Assembly: GCA_947579665.1 (NCBI GenBank)
Contig: OX388351.1
Coordinates: 4,382,592-4,446,591 of the forward strand
Source of the DNA: Sympetrum striolatum
Lineage: Eukaryota > Arthropoda > Insecta > Odonata > Libellulidae
DNA: 64,000 bases
Direction: 5' to 3'
Position numbers and translations under genes: made by a program. A model generated the notes under the pieces. It did no database searches and was not told the DNA's origin. It worked only from the letters and a program-made list of their open reading frames with translations. Shown piece after piece: positions 30,232-43,664 of the stretch (position 1 is its first letter; the number at the start of each line of letters is the position of its first letter).

Positions 30232-33200
30232 TCGAAATTTACATTTTTTTCCAGATTTTAGATTTATTTTTCGTTATTTTATTGAGATATGATCGAAAAA
30301 ATGAACGAGAACGGATAATATTAGCGAAATTTCAATATTTTCGTCTATTTTGCCTTTATTACCGAATTTTATAGAGAAATGATAGAAAAAAGCGACGAAT
30401 ACGGTTAATTATATCAAAATTTATATTTTTTCCTCTTTTATTGCTTATTTCTGACTTTCAATTGAGATATGATCGAAAAAAGGAACGAAAACAGATAATT
30501 TTAACAAAAATTCAATTTTTTTCCACATTTTTGTCTTATTTTTCGTAATTTTACTGAGATATGATCGAAAAAATCAAACAAGGACGGATTATTTTTCCGA
30601 AAATTCAATTTTTTCTTCTATTTTGCCTTTATTTCCAACATTTTATCAAGATATGATCGAAAAAACGAGACGAGATTGCAACATAAACGGATAAATTCAA
30701 CGAATTATCAATTTCTTTCTCTATTTTTCATTTATTTTTGTCATATAATCAAGATATGATTGAAAAACGAAACGAAAACGGATAATTTTAGCGAAATATC
30801 AACTTTTTTCCTCTATTTTGCCTTAATGTTCATCATTTTATCGTGATGTGATCGAAAAAAGCAAAGAAAACGGATAATTTTGGCGAAACTTAGATTTTTT
30901 TCCTTTATCTCCTTAATTTTATCTAAATGTGATCAAAAAAAGCAACGAAAACGGATAACATTAGCGAAATTTAAATTTTTTTAGTCTTTTTCGCCTTGAT
31001 TTCATACATTTTATCGACATATGATCGAAAAAAGCATCGAAAATGGATAATTTTATCGAAATTTCCATTTTTTCTCCAGATTTTAGCCTTATTTTTCGAT
31101 ATTTTATTGAGATATGATCGAAAAAATCAACGAGAACGGATAATTTTAGGGAAATTTCAATTTTTTCCCTCATTGCAGCCTTATTTTTCGTTATTTTTTT
31201 GAGATATGATCGATGAAAGCTACCAAAACGGATAATATTTGCGAAATTTCATTTTTTTCCTCTATATTGTATTTATTACCGACATTTTATCAAGAAATGA
31301 TTGAAAAAAGCTTCGAGAACGATTAATTATATCGATATTTCAAATTTTTCCGTTTTTTGCCTTTAGTTCTGACCTTTGATTGAGATATGATCGGAAAATG
31401 CAACGAAAACGGACAATTTTAGTGAAAATTCAATTTTTTTCCACATTTTAGCCTTATTTTTCGTTATTTTATTGAGATATGATCAAAAAAATCAACAAGG
31501 ACGGATCATTTCTGCGAAAATTCAATTTTTTTCCGCTATTTTGCCTTTGTTTCCAATAATTTTTCAAGAAATGTTCGAATTCAGTTTTATCGAAATTTAT
31601 ATTTTTTCCTCTTTTTTGCCTTTATTTCTGACATTTTATTTGGATATGATCAAAAAAATATGGAAGAAAAGAAAATTTTTTTTACATATTTTAGCCATAT
31701 TTTTCGTTATTTTATTGAGATATGATCGAAAAAAACAAGGACGGATTATTTCTGCGAAAATTCTTTTTTTTCCTTTTTTTTGCCTTTATATCCGACATTT
31801 TATCGAGATATGATTATAAAAAAGCAAAGAAAATGGATAATAGTAGCGAAATAAAAAAATTTTTACTCTATTTACCCTAATTTCCGTCATTGTATCGAGA
31901 TATGATAGAAAAAAGCAACAAAAACGGATAATTTTATCGAAATTTCGTTTATTTCCTGTTTTTTGCCTTTATTTCTGTCATTTCATTGAGATATGACCGA
32001 AAAAAGCAACAAAAACGGATAATATTAACAAAAATTAATTTTTTTCCACATTTTAGTCTTATTTTTCGTAATTTTATTAAGATATGATCGAAAAAATCAA
32101 CAAAGACGGATAATTTCTCCAAAAATTCAATTTTTTTTCTCTATTTTGCCTTTATTTCCAACATTTTATCAAGATATGATCGAAAAAAGCTACGAGAAAG
32201 GATAATTTTATCGAAATTTAATTTTTTTCCGCTATTTTGCCTTAATTTTCGACATTTTTTTGAGATATGATCGATAATACCAACGAAAACGGATAATTAT
32301 AACAAAAATTAATTTTTTTTCCACATTCTAGCCCTATTTTTTTATATTTTACTGAGATATGGTCGATAAATCAAACGAGAACGGATAGTTTTAGCGAAAT
32401 ATCAATTTTTTCCTCTTATTTTCCTTTATTTCCGACATTTTATCAAGATATGATCGAAAAAAGCATCGAAAACGGATGATTTTAGTGAATTTAGAATTTT
32501 TTCATTTTTAAGTTTAGAAAATTCATTTATTTCCTCTATTTGCATTAATTTTATCTAGTTGTGATCGAAAAAAGCAACGAAAACGGATACTTTTAGAGAA
32601 AATTTAATTTTTTTTTCTCTATATTGCCTGAATTTTCATCATTTTATTGAGATCTGATCCAGGAAAGCAACGAAAACGGATACTTTGAGCGAAATTTCAG
32701 TTTGTTTCCTTTATTTTGCCGTAATTTCCGTGATTTTATCGAGATATGATCGAAAAAAGCAAGGATAACTGATAATTTTAGTGGTATTTCATTTATTTCC
32801 TCTATATTCATTAATTTTATCGTGATGTGATCGAAAAAAGCAACGAAAACGGATAATTTTGGCAAAATATCACTTTTTTCCTCGTTTTTGCCTTTATGAC
32901 CGACATTTTATCGAGATATGATCGAGAAAAGCTACGAAAATGGATAATTGTAGCAAAATTTCAATTTTTTTCCTCTATTTTGCCTTTATTTCCGACATTT
33001 TATTGAGATTTGACCGGAAAAAGCAACAGCAACGAAAACGGATAATTTTAACGAAAATTCAATTTTTTTCAAATTTTAGCCATATTTTTCATTATTTTAT
33101 TGAGATATGATGGAAAAAAACAACAAGGACGGATATTTTCTGCAAAAATTCAATTTTTTTCCTCTATTTTTGCCTCTGTTTCCAACATTGTTTCAAGAAA

Positions 33201-33959
33201 TGACCGAAAAAAGCTACGAGAACGGATAATTTTATCGAAATTTCAATATTCTTCCTCTTTTTCGCCTTTAATTCTGACATTTCATCGAGATATGATAGAA
33301 AAAGCGACGAAAACGGATAATTTTAACGAAAATTCAATTTCTTTCCATATTTTAGTTTTATTTTTCGTTATTTTATTGAGATATGATCGAAAAAATCAAC
33401 AAGGACGGATCATTTCTGCGAAAATTCAATTTTTTTCCGCTATTTTGCCTTTGTTTCCAATATTTTATCAAAATATGATCGAAAAAAGCTACGAGAAAGT
33501 ATAATTTTATCGAAATTTCATTTTATTCCGCTGTTTTGCCTGAATTTTTTTCCATATTTTAGTTTTATTTTTCGTTATTTTTTAGAGATATGATCGAAAA
33601 TACCAATGAAAACGGATAATTATAACAAAAATTCAATTTTTCCCATATTCTAGCCATATTTTTCGATAATTTACTGAGATATGGTCGAAAAATTCCACGA
33701 GAATGGATAGTTATAGCGAAATATCAATTTCTTTCCTCTTTTTTTTCCTTTATTTCCGACATTTTATCAAGATATGATCGAAAAAAGCATCGATAACGAA
33801 TAATCTTAGCAAAAATTCTATTTTTTTCCACATTTCAGCCTTATTTTTCGTTATTTTATTAGATATACGATCAAAAAAATAAACGAAAACGGATAATTTT
33901 AGCGAAATTTCATTTTTTTTCTTCAATTTTTCCTTAATTTTCCTCATTTTATTGAGATA
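30232..33959. repeat. Satellite B array, block 4
   Basis: Forward-oriented satellite B resumes exactly after the piggyBac target duplication. Frames at 30996-31202, 31472-31813 and 33100-33504 are satellite by-products. The block ends where orientation flips, at 'attgagataaaatgtcggtc'. Confidence 0.9.
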
Positions 33960-35186
33960 AAATGTCGGTCATAAAGGCAAAAAGGAGGAAAAAATTGATA
34001 TGTTGCCTAAAGTATCCGTTTTCGTTGCTTTTTTTATCACATTTAGATAAAATTAAGGCAAATAATTGGCAAAATTTAAGTTTCGCCAAAATCATCCGTT
34101 TTCGTTGCTTTTTTCGATCAGATCACGATAAAATGATGAAAATTAAGATAAAATAGAGGAAAAAAATTGAATATTCTCAAAATGAATCCGTTTTCGATGC
34201 TCTTTTCGATCTCATCTCGATAAAATTAATGCAAATAGAGGAAATAAATGAATTTTCTAACTTTATATATTCTCTGAAAATGAAAAAATTCAAAATTCAA
34301 TAAAATCATCCGTTTCGATGCTTTTTTCGATCATAACACGATAAAATTACGAAAATTAGGGCAAATAGAGGAAATAATTTGAAATTTCGCTATAATTAAC
34401 CGTTTTCGTTTCTTTATTCGATGATATCTCGATATATTTACCAAAATTTAGTCAAAATACAGGAAAATAATTGAAATTTCGCTAAAATTATCGGTTTTCG
34501 TTGCTTCTATCGATTATATCTCGATAATATAACGAAAATTAAGGCAATTTAGAGGGAAAATTGAAGTTTTGCTAAAATTATCCGATTTCGTTCTTTTTTT
34601 GATAGTATCTTGATAAGATGAGGAAAATATTGCAAAATAGAGGAAAAAAACAGACATTTCGCGAACTGTATCCGTTTTTGATGCTTTTTTCGATCATATC
34701 TTGAAGAAATGACAAAAATTCAGGTCAACAGAGGAAAAACAATTGAAATATCGCTAAAGTTATTCGTTTTTGTTGCTTTTTTGTATCATATCTCGATATA
34801 ATGACGAAAATTAGGGCAAAGAGAGGAAAAATATTTATATTTTGCTAAAATTATCACTTTTCGTGGCATTTTTTGATCATATCTCCATAAAATGACGAAG
34901 TTTATGGAAAAAAGAGGAAAAAAATTTTAATTTAACTAAAAGTATCCGTTTTCATTGCTTTTTTCGATCACATTTAGATAAAATTAAGGCAAATAGAGGA
35001 ACGAAAATTAAATTTCAATTAAATTATCTGTTTTCGTTGCTATTTTCGATCATATCTCAAGAAAATGATGGAAATTAAGGCAAAATAGAGGAAAAATTTG
35101 AATTTTCGCTAAAAGTAACCGTTTTCGTTGCTTTATTCGATCACATCACGATAAAATTAATGCATATAGTCATAAATAATTCCAAA
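33960..35186. repeat. Satellite B in inverted orientation (block 5)
   Basis: Here monomers read 'ccgttttcgttgcttttttc' then 'gatcatatctcgataaaatg', the reverse complement of all other blocks. Reverse-complemented, the segment follows the order of variant monomers seen at about 20540-21600, for example the unusual 'tttttcatttttagagaaga' unit at 21195, whose inverted partner lies near 34260-34290. It continues directly into the inverted satellite E block. Confidence 0.85.
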
Positions 35187-35919
35187 TCCCAGAGTCGACA
35201 TCCCGGAGTCGACCTCCCGTGTTAACCTAGGGTCATAACCTCACGCAGTCTGAATAAGAATTGTCCTCCGAAATTGCATCTTCCGGAGTTTACCTCACGG
35301 AATCGACCTGCTGAAGTCGACATCAAGGAGTCGACCGCCTGGAGTGGTCCGTCCGTAGTTGACCTATCGGAGTCGACACCACAGAGTAAACCTCACGTAT
35401 TCTTACTCCCAGAATCAACATTCCGGAGTCGACCTCCCGGAGTCGACTTCTCGCAGTCGATCTTTAAGAACAATCCTCCCGGAGTGAATCTACCGGAGTT
35501 CACACCCAAGAGTAAACCTACCCAAGTCGACCTTCCGGAGTCGACCTCCCGGAGTCGACCACCCGGAGTCGACCTCCCGGAGTCGACCACCCGGAGTCGA
35601 CCTCCCGGAGTCGACCACCCGGAGTCGACCTCCCGGAGTCGACCACCCAGAGTCGACCTCCCGGAGTCGACCACCCGGAGTCGACCTCCCGGAGTCGACC
35701 ACCCGGAGTCGACCTCCCGGAGTCGACCACCCGGAGTCGACCTCCCGGAATCGACCACCCGGAGTCGACCTCCCGGAGTCGACCTTCCGGAGTCGACATC
35801 CCGGATTCGACCTCCCGGAGTCGACCTCGGGTCATCGACCTCGGGTCATCGACCTCGGGTCATCGACCTCGGGTCATCGACCTCGTGTCATCGACCTTGG
35901 GTCATCAACCTCTGGTCAA
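35187..35919. repeat. Satellite E block 3, inverted, with 28-bp dimers
   Basis: The 14-bp repeat appears as 'gagtcgacctcccg' (reverse orientation relative to the other three blocks). At about 35540-35790 units alternate between 'gagtcgacctcccg' and 'gagtcgaccacccg', making a regular 28-bp dimer repeated about eight times. The 'ggtcatcgacctcg' form occupies 35820-35890. The 243-codon plus frame and 105-121-codon minus frames spanning the block are stop-poor repeat frames, not proteins. Confidence 0.9.
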
Positions 35920-38900
35920 CGAAACCAACGAAAACGGATGATTATCACGAAAATTCAATTTTTTACCACATTCTAGCCATATTTTTCGATATTTTTGAGA
36001 TATGATCGAAAAATCCAACGAGAACGTATAGTTTTAGCGAATTTTCAATTTTTTTCCTCTTTTTTGCCTTTATTACCGACATTTTATCAAGATATGATCG
36101 AAAAAAGCAACGAAAACGGATATATTTATTGAAATGTCAGTTTTTTCCTCTATTTTGCAATATTTTGGTCATCTTATCAATATATTATGAAAAACAGCAA
36201 CGAAAACGGATAATTTTAGCAAAAATTTTATTTTTTTCCACATTTTAGTCTTATTTTTCGTAATTTAATTGAGATATGATCGAAAAATTAACAAGGACGG
36301 ATAATTATCACTAAAATTCAATTTTTTACCACATTCTAGCATTATTTTTCGATATTTTATTGAGATATGATCGAAAATTCCAACGAGAAAGGATAGTTTT
36401 AGCGAAATTTCGATTTTTAACCTCTTTTTTTGCCTTTATTTCCGACATTTCATTGAGATATGATCGATAAAAGCAACGAAAACGGATAATTTCAGCAAAA
36501 ATTCAATTTTTTTCCACATTTTAGTCTTATTTTTCGTAATTTTATTGAGATATGATCGAAAAAATCAACAAGGACGGATAATTTCTCCGAAAATTCAATT
36601 TATTTCCTCTATTTTGCCTTTATTTCCAACATTTTATCATGATATGTTCGAAAAAACCAACGAAAACGGATAATTATCACAAAAAATTCATTTTCTACCA
36701 CATTCTAGCCATATTTTTCGATATTTTATTGAGATATGGTCGAAAAAAGCATCGAGAACTGATAATTTTATCGAAATTTATATTTTTTTCCTCTTTTCAT
36801 CCTTTATTCCGACATTTCATTGAGATATGATCGAAAAAAACAACGAAAACGGATAATTTTAGTGAAATTTAATTATTTTTCCTCAATTATGCCTTAATTT
36901 TCGTCATTTTAATGAGATATGATCGAAAAAAGAAACGAAAAAGGACAATTTTAATGAAATGGCAATTTGTTTTCATTATTTTGCCTAATTTTTATTGAGA
37001 TATGATCGAAAGAAGCAACGAAAACGGATAGTATTAACAAAAATTAAATTTTTTTTCAACATTTTAGCATTATTTTTCGATATTTTTTTGAGATATGATC
37101 GAAAAATACAACGAGAAAGGATAGTTTTAGCGAAATTTTAATTTTTTTCCTCTTTTTTTGCCATTATTTCCAACATTTCATTGAGATATGATCGAAAAAA
37201 GAAACGAAAAAGGATAATTTTAATGAAATTTCAATTTGTTTTCATTATTTTGCCTAATTTTTATTCGGTTATGATCGAAAAAAGCAACGAAAACGGATAG
37301 TATTAGCAAAAATTAAATTTTTTTTCAACATTTTAGCATTATTTTTCGATATTTCATCGAGATATGATCGAAAAATCCAATGAGAAAGGATCGTTTTAGC
37401 GAAATTTCAATATTTTCCTCTTTTTTGCCTTTATTTCCTACATTTCATTGAGATATGATCGAAAAAAGCAACAAGGACGGATAATTTTTGCGAAAATTCA
37501 ATTTTTATCCTCTATTTTGCCTTTGATTCCATTATTTTTTCAAGATATGATCGAAAAAAGCTACGAGAACGGATATTTTTGTCGAATTTTCAATTTTTTT
37601 CCACTATTTACCCTTAATTATTGACATTTTTTTGAGATATGATCGAAAAAACCAACGAAAACGGATAATTTTATCGAAGTATTAATTTTTTTCCTCTTTT
37701 TTGCTTTAATTTATGTCATTTTATTGAGATATACGATCGAAGTAATAATTGAAAACGGATAATTTTAGCGAAATTTCCTTTTTTTTTTAATTTAGCCTTA
37801 ATATTCCTCATTTTATTGAGATATAATCGAAAACTGTATGTTAATATATAATTTTAGCGAAATTTCAATTTTTTTTCTGAATTTAGCCTTAATTTTCCAC
37901 ATTTTTTTTAGTTATGATGAAAAAAATCAACGAAAAAGGATAATTTTAATGAAATTTCAATTTTTTTTTGCTATGTTGCCTAAATTTTCGACATTTTATT
38001 GAGATATGATCGAAAAAAGCAACAAAAACGGATAATTTTGCGAAAATTCATGTTTTTTTTCCACATTTTTGCCTTTTGTACTTAAATGAGATATGATCAA
38101 AAATATCGACCAGAACGTATAATTTTAACGAAATTTCAATTTTTTTCCTCTTTCTTGCCTTTATCTCCGACACTTTATCGAGATATGATTATAAAAAAGG
38201 CAACCAAAATGGATAATTTTAGCAAAATTTCAATTTTTTTGGTCTCTTTTGCCTTTATATCCGACATTTTGTCGAGATATGATGGAAAAAAGCGACAAGA
38301 ATGGTTAATTTTATCGAAATTTCAATTTTTTCCCCTTTTTTACCAATATTTCTGGCTTTTTATTGAGATATGATCGGAAAAAGCGACGATAACAGATAAT
38401 TTTAGCTAAAATTCAATTTTTTTCCACATTTTATCCTTATTTTTCGTTATTTTATTGAGGTTTGATCGAAAAAATCGACCAGAACGGATAATTTTAGCAA
38501 AATTTCAATTTTTTCATCTTTCTTGCCTTTATTTCCGACATTTTATCGAGATATGATTATAAAAAAAGCAACGAAAATGGATAATATTAGAGAAATTTCA
38601 ATTTTTTGGACTTTTTCGCCTTGATTTCATACATTTTGTCGAGATATGATCGAGAAAAGCTTCGAAAATGGATAATTTTATCAAAATTTCTATTTTTTTT
38701 CCAGATTTTAGCCTTAATTTTCGTTATTTTTTTGAAATATGATCGAAAAAAGCAACAAATGTGGATAATATTAATGAAATTTATTCTATTCCTCTATTTA
38801 TCTTAATTTTATCGAGATAAGATCGAAGCAAGCAACGAAAACGGGTAATTTTAGCGCTATTTCAATTGTTTTCCTCTCTTTGCCTTAATGTTTGTCATTT

Positions 38901-39060
38901 TATCGACATATATTCGAGAATAGCAACAAAAACGGATAATTTCACACAAAATTCAATATTTTTCCACTATTTTGCCTTAATGTTTGTCATTTTATCGAGA
39001 TATGATCGTAAATGGTAACGAAAACGGTAACTTTCACCGAAATTTCTATGTTTTTCAACT
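35920..39060. repeat. Satellite B array, block 6
   Basis: Forward orientation is restored after the inverted E block ('aaccaacgaaaacggatgat'). The right end (about 38840-39060) is paralogous to about 16930-17150, the start of the composite segment duplicated with block 1. Confidence 0.9.
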
Positions 39061-40021
39061 ATCTTACCTTAAATGCGAAAAAACTTTGTGATTTTTGACT
39101 CGTTTAAAGGCGAGATCTTTGCATATTTGAGAAATATTCCACTAACAAAGAGTAAAAATACAGAAACGTGTGCGAAAAAATTTCATTTTTTTCGAAATTT
39201 AAATATTTTTTGCTTTACATTGCATAAAATGGGAATAACCTAGTAAAATTCGGACTCGTTTTAAATTCTTGCTTAAATCTTTCCATATTTTGATGAAACA
39301 TCCACTTTTTTTTAATTATGGAATAATTGATTAGTATAAGTAATTTTTCGAAAATTTCGAATTTGAATTAAAAGAAATTTCGAATTTCGAAATTTCTTTT
39401 AATTGGCAAATTACGGAAAAATCGGAGAAAACTGGGAATTGATTTCGAAGATTTATTGATTTTTGGAAGTATTACACCTAGAATTCTTAAAACCATGTGG
39501 AATATTGACTCATTTATACGATTTAAGCGAGATGGTTCCGTTTTTTAAACAAAAAGTTTAACTTATTTAAGGCAATAACGTAAAAATCGTCGAAAAATCT
39601 TATAGAACATTTTCAATATCATGGGTGTATTTTAAAATTTCGTGAAATTTAGGCAGGATTCGAAGATCGTAGCGTGATCATTCGGCATTTTGAACAATAA
39701 TTCCACTAAACTAAGAAATTTATGCAAATATTGACGAAAATTGGAGATTATATAGAAAAAATTAGTTATTTGGCATTATAATACCTAAAATTTCATAAAT
39801 TCTAGTCAATTTCTATGGAAAATTTTCCGGAAAATTAGGCATTTTCATATATTTTCCGAATTTCGATGTATTTTTCCTTATCTTCGAAATACCTCATATT
39901 TATTTAATCGTTTTGATGACCTAAGCTGAGTTCCTTCCATATTTTGAACATACACTACACTTATACAAGGAAATTCCAGAAAAATTGCCAAAATACGGGG
40001 TTTTGGAATTTTTTCAATGAG
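39060..40021. repeat. Diverged satellite A in reverse orientation, copy 2
   Basis: Near-identical to 17150-18069 ('gcgaaaaaactttgtgattt', 'ggcaataacgtaaaaatcg', 'gcattttcatatattttccg'), with a small extra inverted stretch near 39355-39405 ('tttcgaatt' words). It lies in the same position between satellite B and satellite E. Confidence 0.7.
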
Positions 40022-42470
40022 TTTGACTTCAGGTGGTCGACTCCAGAAAGTCGAATCCGTGAGGAAATCACAGGAAGATTAACTCCTGGAGGTCAACTCC
40101 TACTGGTCAAGTCCGTGAGTTCGACTACGTGAGTTCAACTCCCGGAGTTAAACTACAGTAGGTCGGTTCCAGGAGCTACACAATTGGTGATCGACTCCGG
40201 GAGGTTCAATTCCGGCAATTACATCAGGAGCATGCTCCGGGGAAGGGGCTCCATGAGGTCGTCTCCGGAAAGTCGGACCCAATAAACTGAATTTGATACA
40301 CGAAGCTCAATAATCCGAGGTCAATAACACGAGGATGAAGACCCGAGGTCGATGACTGGATGTGTATAAAAGGAGGTCATTGACACGAGGTCGATGACCA
40401 GAGGTCGTTGACCCGAGGTCGATGACCCGGGGTGGATGACCAGAGGTCGTTGACCCGAGGTCGATGACCCGAGGTCGATGACCCGAGGTCGATGACCCGG
40501 GGTCGATGACCCAGGGTCGATAACCCGAGGTCGATGCCCCAGGGTCGATGACCCGAGGTCGATGACCCGGGGTCGATGACCCAGGGTCGATAACCCGAGG
40601 TCGATGCCCCAGGGTCGATGACCCGAGGTCGATGACCCGGGGTCGATAACCCGGGGTCGATGACCGGAGGTCGATGACCCAAGGTCGATGACCCGAGGTC
40701 GATGACCCGAGGTCGATGACCCGAGGACGATGACTTGAGGTTGACCTGGGAGGTCGACCCGGGAGGTCGACCCGGGTGGTCAATTCCGGGTTGTCGACTC
40801 CGGGAAGTCGACTCCTGGACGTCGACTCCGGGATTTTGACTCCGGGGAGTCAACTCCGGGGGGTCAACTCCGGGGGGTCGACTCCGGGGGGTCGACTCCG
40901 GGGGGTAGACTCTTGGGGGTCGACTCCGGGGGGTCGACTCCGGGGGGTCGACTCCGGGTGGTCGACTACGGGGGGTCGACTCTGGGAGGTCCACTCCGGG
41001 AGGTCAACTCCGGGAGATCGACTCCGGGTGGTCGACTCCGGATGGTCAACTCTGGGTGGTCGACTCCGGTAGGTTGACTCCGGGAGGTCGACTTGGGTAG
41101 GTTTACTCTTGGGTGTAAACTCTGGGAGATGCACTCCGTGAGGAAAGTTCTTAGAGATAGACTGCGAGAAGTGGACTCCGGGAGATCGACTCCGGAATGT
41201 TGATTCTGGGAGTTAGAATACGTGAGGTTTACTCTCTGATGTCGAATCCGATAGGTCAACTACGGACGGTCCACTCCAGGCGGTGGACTCCTTGAAGTCG
41301 ACTTCAGTACGTCGATTCCGGTAGGTAAACTCTGGGAGGTAAACTCCGGAATATGCAATTTGGGAGGACAATTCTTATTCAGACTACGTGAGGTTATGAC
41401 CCAAGGTCAATGACCAGAGGTTGACTCCGGGAGGTTGACTCCGGGAGGTAAACTCTGGGAGGTAAACTCTGGGAGGTAAACTCCGGGGGATTAACTCTGG
41501 GAGGAATTTTCTCAGTCAGACTACTTGAGGTTACGACCCGAGGTCAATGACCCAAGGTCGATGACCCGTGATCGATGACTTGAGGTCGGTGACCCTAGAT
41601 CAGCGACCGGATGTGGATGACCCAAGGTGGATGACCCGAGGTCGTCTCCGGCAGGTCGACTCCTGGAGGTCTACTCCGGGAGGTCGACTCCTGAAGGTCT
41701 ACTCCGGGTGGTCAACTCCGGGAGGTCGACTCCGGGAGGTCGACTCCGGTAGGTTTACTCTTGGGTGTATACACCGGGAGATGCAATCCGGGAGGATAGT
41801 CCTTAGAGATCGACTGCGAGGGATTGACTCCGGGAAGTCGACTCCGGAATGTTGATTCCGGGAGTTGGGAGTTATGACTCGAGGTAGATTCCCCGAAGTC
41901 GATGACCCGAGGTCGATGACCCGAGGTCGATGACCCGAGGTCGATGACCCGGGGTCGATGACCCAGGGTCGATAACCCGAGGTCGATGCCCCAGGGTCGA
42001 TGACCCGAGGTCGATGACCCGGGGTCGATAACCCGGGGTCGATGACCGGAGGTCGATGACCCAAGGTCGATGACCCGAAGTCGATGACCCGAGGTCGATG
42101 ACCCGAGGTCGATGACCCGAGGTCGATGACCCGAGGTCGATGACCCGAGGTCGATGACCTCAAGTCGACTTCGGGAGTTCAACTCAAGTAGAACGACTCC
42201 GGTAGGACAGTTATTAGTGTTCGATTCCGGTAGGTAAAGTCGGTGGGGTCAAATTCGGGAAGTCAATTGGAGTCCAGGAAGTCGATTTCGGCAATCGACT
42301 TATGGAGGCAGACAACAGAATTTCGACTCCATGTGGTCGACTCCGGAGAGTCGTACCCATAAACTGAACTCAATATCCGGAGGTCGATGACAAAATGTTT
42401 ATGACCCGAGGATAAACACCCGCTGTCGATGACTATAGGTCTACGAGTCGAGGTCAATGACCCCAAGCGA
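40022..42470. repeat. Satellite E block 4: GC-rich 14-bp repeat
   Basis: The largest E block. Its start (40022-40370) matches 18070-18420 and its end (42190-42470) matches 23930-24190. 'ggtcgatgacccga' units fill 40380-40740 and 41880-42160; 'ggtcgactccggga' or 'ggtcgactccgggg' units fill 40770-41100. A 70-bp five-unit variant string is repeated at 40483-40622 and again near 41940-42080, so higher-order copying occurs within the block. Frames up to 205 codons are repeat artefacts. Confidence 0.9.
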
Positions 42471-42682
42471 AAGATCTTTACACATTTATGCGAAATTTTC
42501 AATGTTTAGAGTCTTATTTGATTAACATTCTTTTAAACCTCGTCAAAATTGTATTCATTTCATAGATCTCAACTAAATGTGTCCAAATATATCGCTCGTT
42601 TTTAAATTTTCTTCGGCAGTACAAGTCAATGACAGCTTAATCTATGCCTTTTTTGATGTTCTGGCGTTTTGCAATTTATTAT
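42471..42682. other. Conserved E-to-B junction sequence, copy 3
   Basis: Near-identical to 19836-20045 and 24191-24402. By eye it and the following satellite B are closer to copy 2 ('gatatgatcgagaatgcaac' with 'ataaacggataaattaaacg' is shared). Confidence 0.8.
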
Positions 42683-43664
42683 TAATTTTCGTCATTTTAT
42701 CGAGATATGATCAAAAAAAGCAACGAAACGAATAATTTTAGTGAAATTTGAAATGATATTCCTCTTTTTGCCTTAAATTAATGTAGATATGATCGAACAA
42801 AGCAACAAAAACGGTTAAATTAAGCGAAACTTCAATTTTTTCCTATATATTGCTAAATTTTCGAAATTATATCCAGATATGATCGAGAATGCAACATAAA
42901 CGGATAAATTAAACGAAATATCAATTTCTTCCTCTATTTTTCATTTATTTTCGTCATATTATCGAGATATGATCGAAAAACGAATCGAAAGCGGATAATT
43001 TTAGCCAAATATCACCTTTTTCCCAATATTTTACCTTAATTTGCATCATTTAATCGAGATATTACCGAAAAAGGATCGAAAACGGATAATTTTAGCAAAA
43101 TTACAATTTTTTTCCTCTATTTGCCTTAGTATTCGTCATTTCATCGAGACATGATTAAAAAAGAAACAACGAAAACGGATAATTTTAGCGAAATTTCAAT
43201 TTTTTTCCTCAATTTTGTCTTCATTTTCGTCATTTTATCGAGTTATGATTGCAAAAAGCAATGAAAACGGATAATTTTAGCGAAATTTCAATTTTAATCC
43301 TTTATATTCCCATAATTTGCGCCATTTATGGAGATATGATCGAAAAAGTAACGAAAACTGAAACCTTAAAATAAATAAAATTTCAATTCTTTTCGTCGAT
43401 TTTTCATAACTTTCTCGAGATATGATTGATATAAGCAACGAAAACGGATAATTTTAGCAACAATTCAATTTTTATCATCTATTTTGCCTTTATTTCCTAC
43501 ACTTTATCAATATATGATCGAAAAAAGCAACCAAAACGGATAATTATCACGAAAATTCATTTCTTTTACCACATTCTAGCCATATTTTTCGATATTATAT
43601 TCAGATATGATCGAAAAATCCAACGAGAACGGATAGTTTTAGCGAAATTTCAATTTGTTCAGAT

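Noticed and set aside
35274..36005. Long repetitive frames in satellite E (up to 243 codons, 'RSRPPGVDLPEST' repeats) on both strands.
   Set aside because: The 14-bp unit gives a 42-bp, 14-codon repeat in every frame with few stops. Frames overlap on both strands in several phases and run into satellite B without any gene structure.
40377..40994. A 205-codon minus-strand frame in satellite E block 4.
   Set aside because: Same reason: it is one of several overlapping stop-poor frames of the 14-bp repeat.
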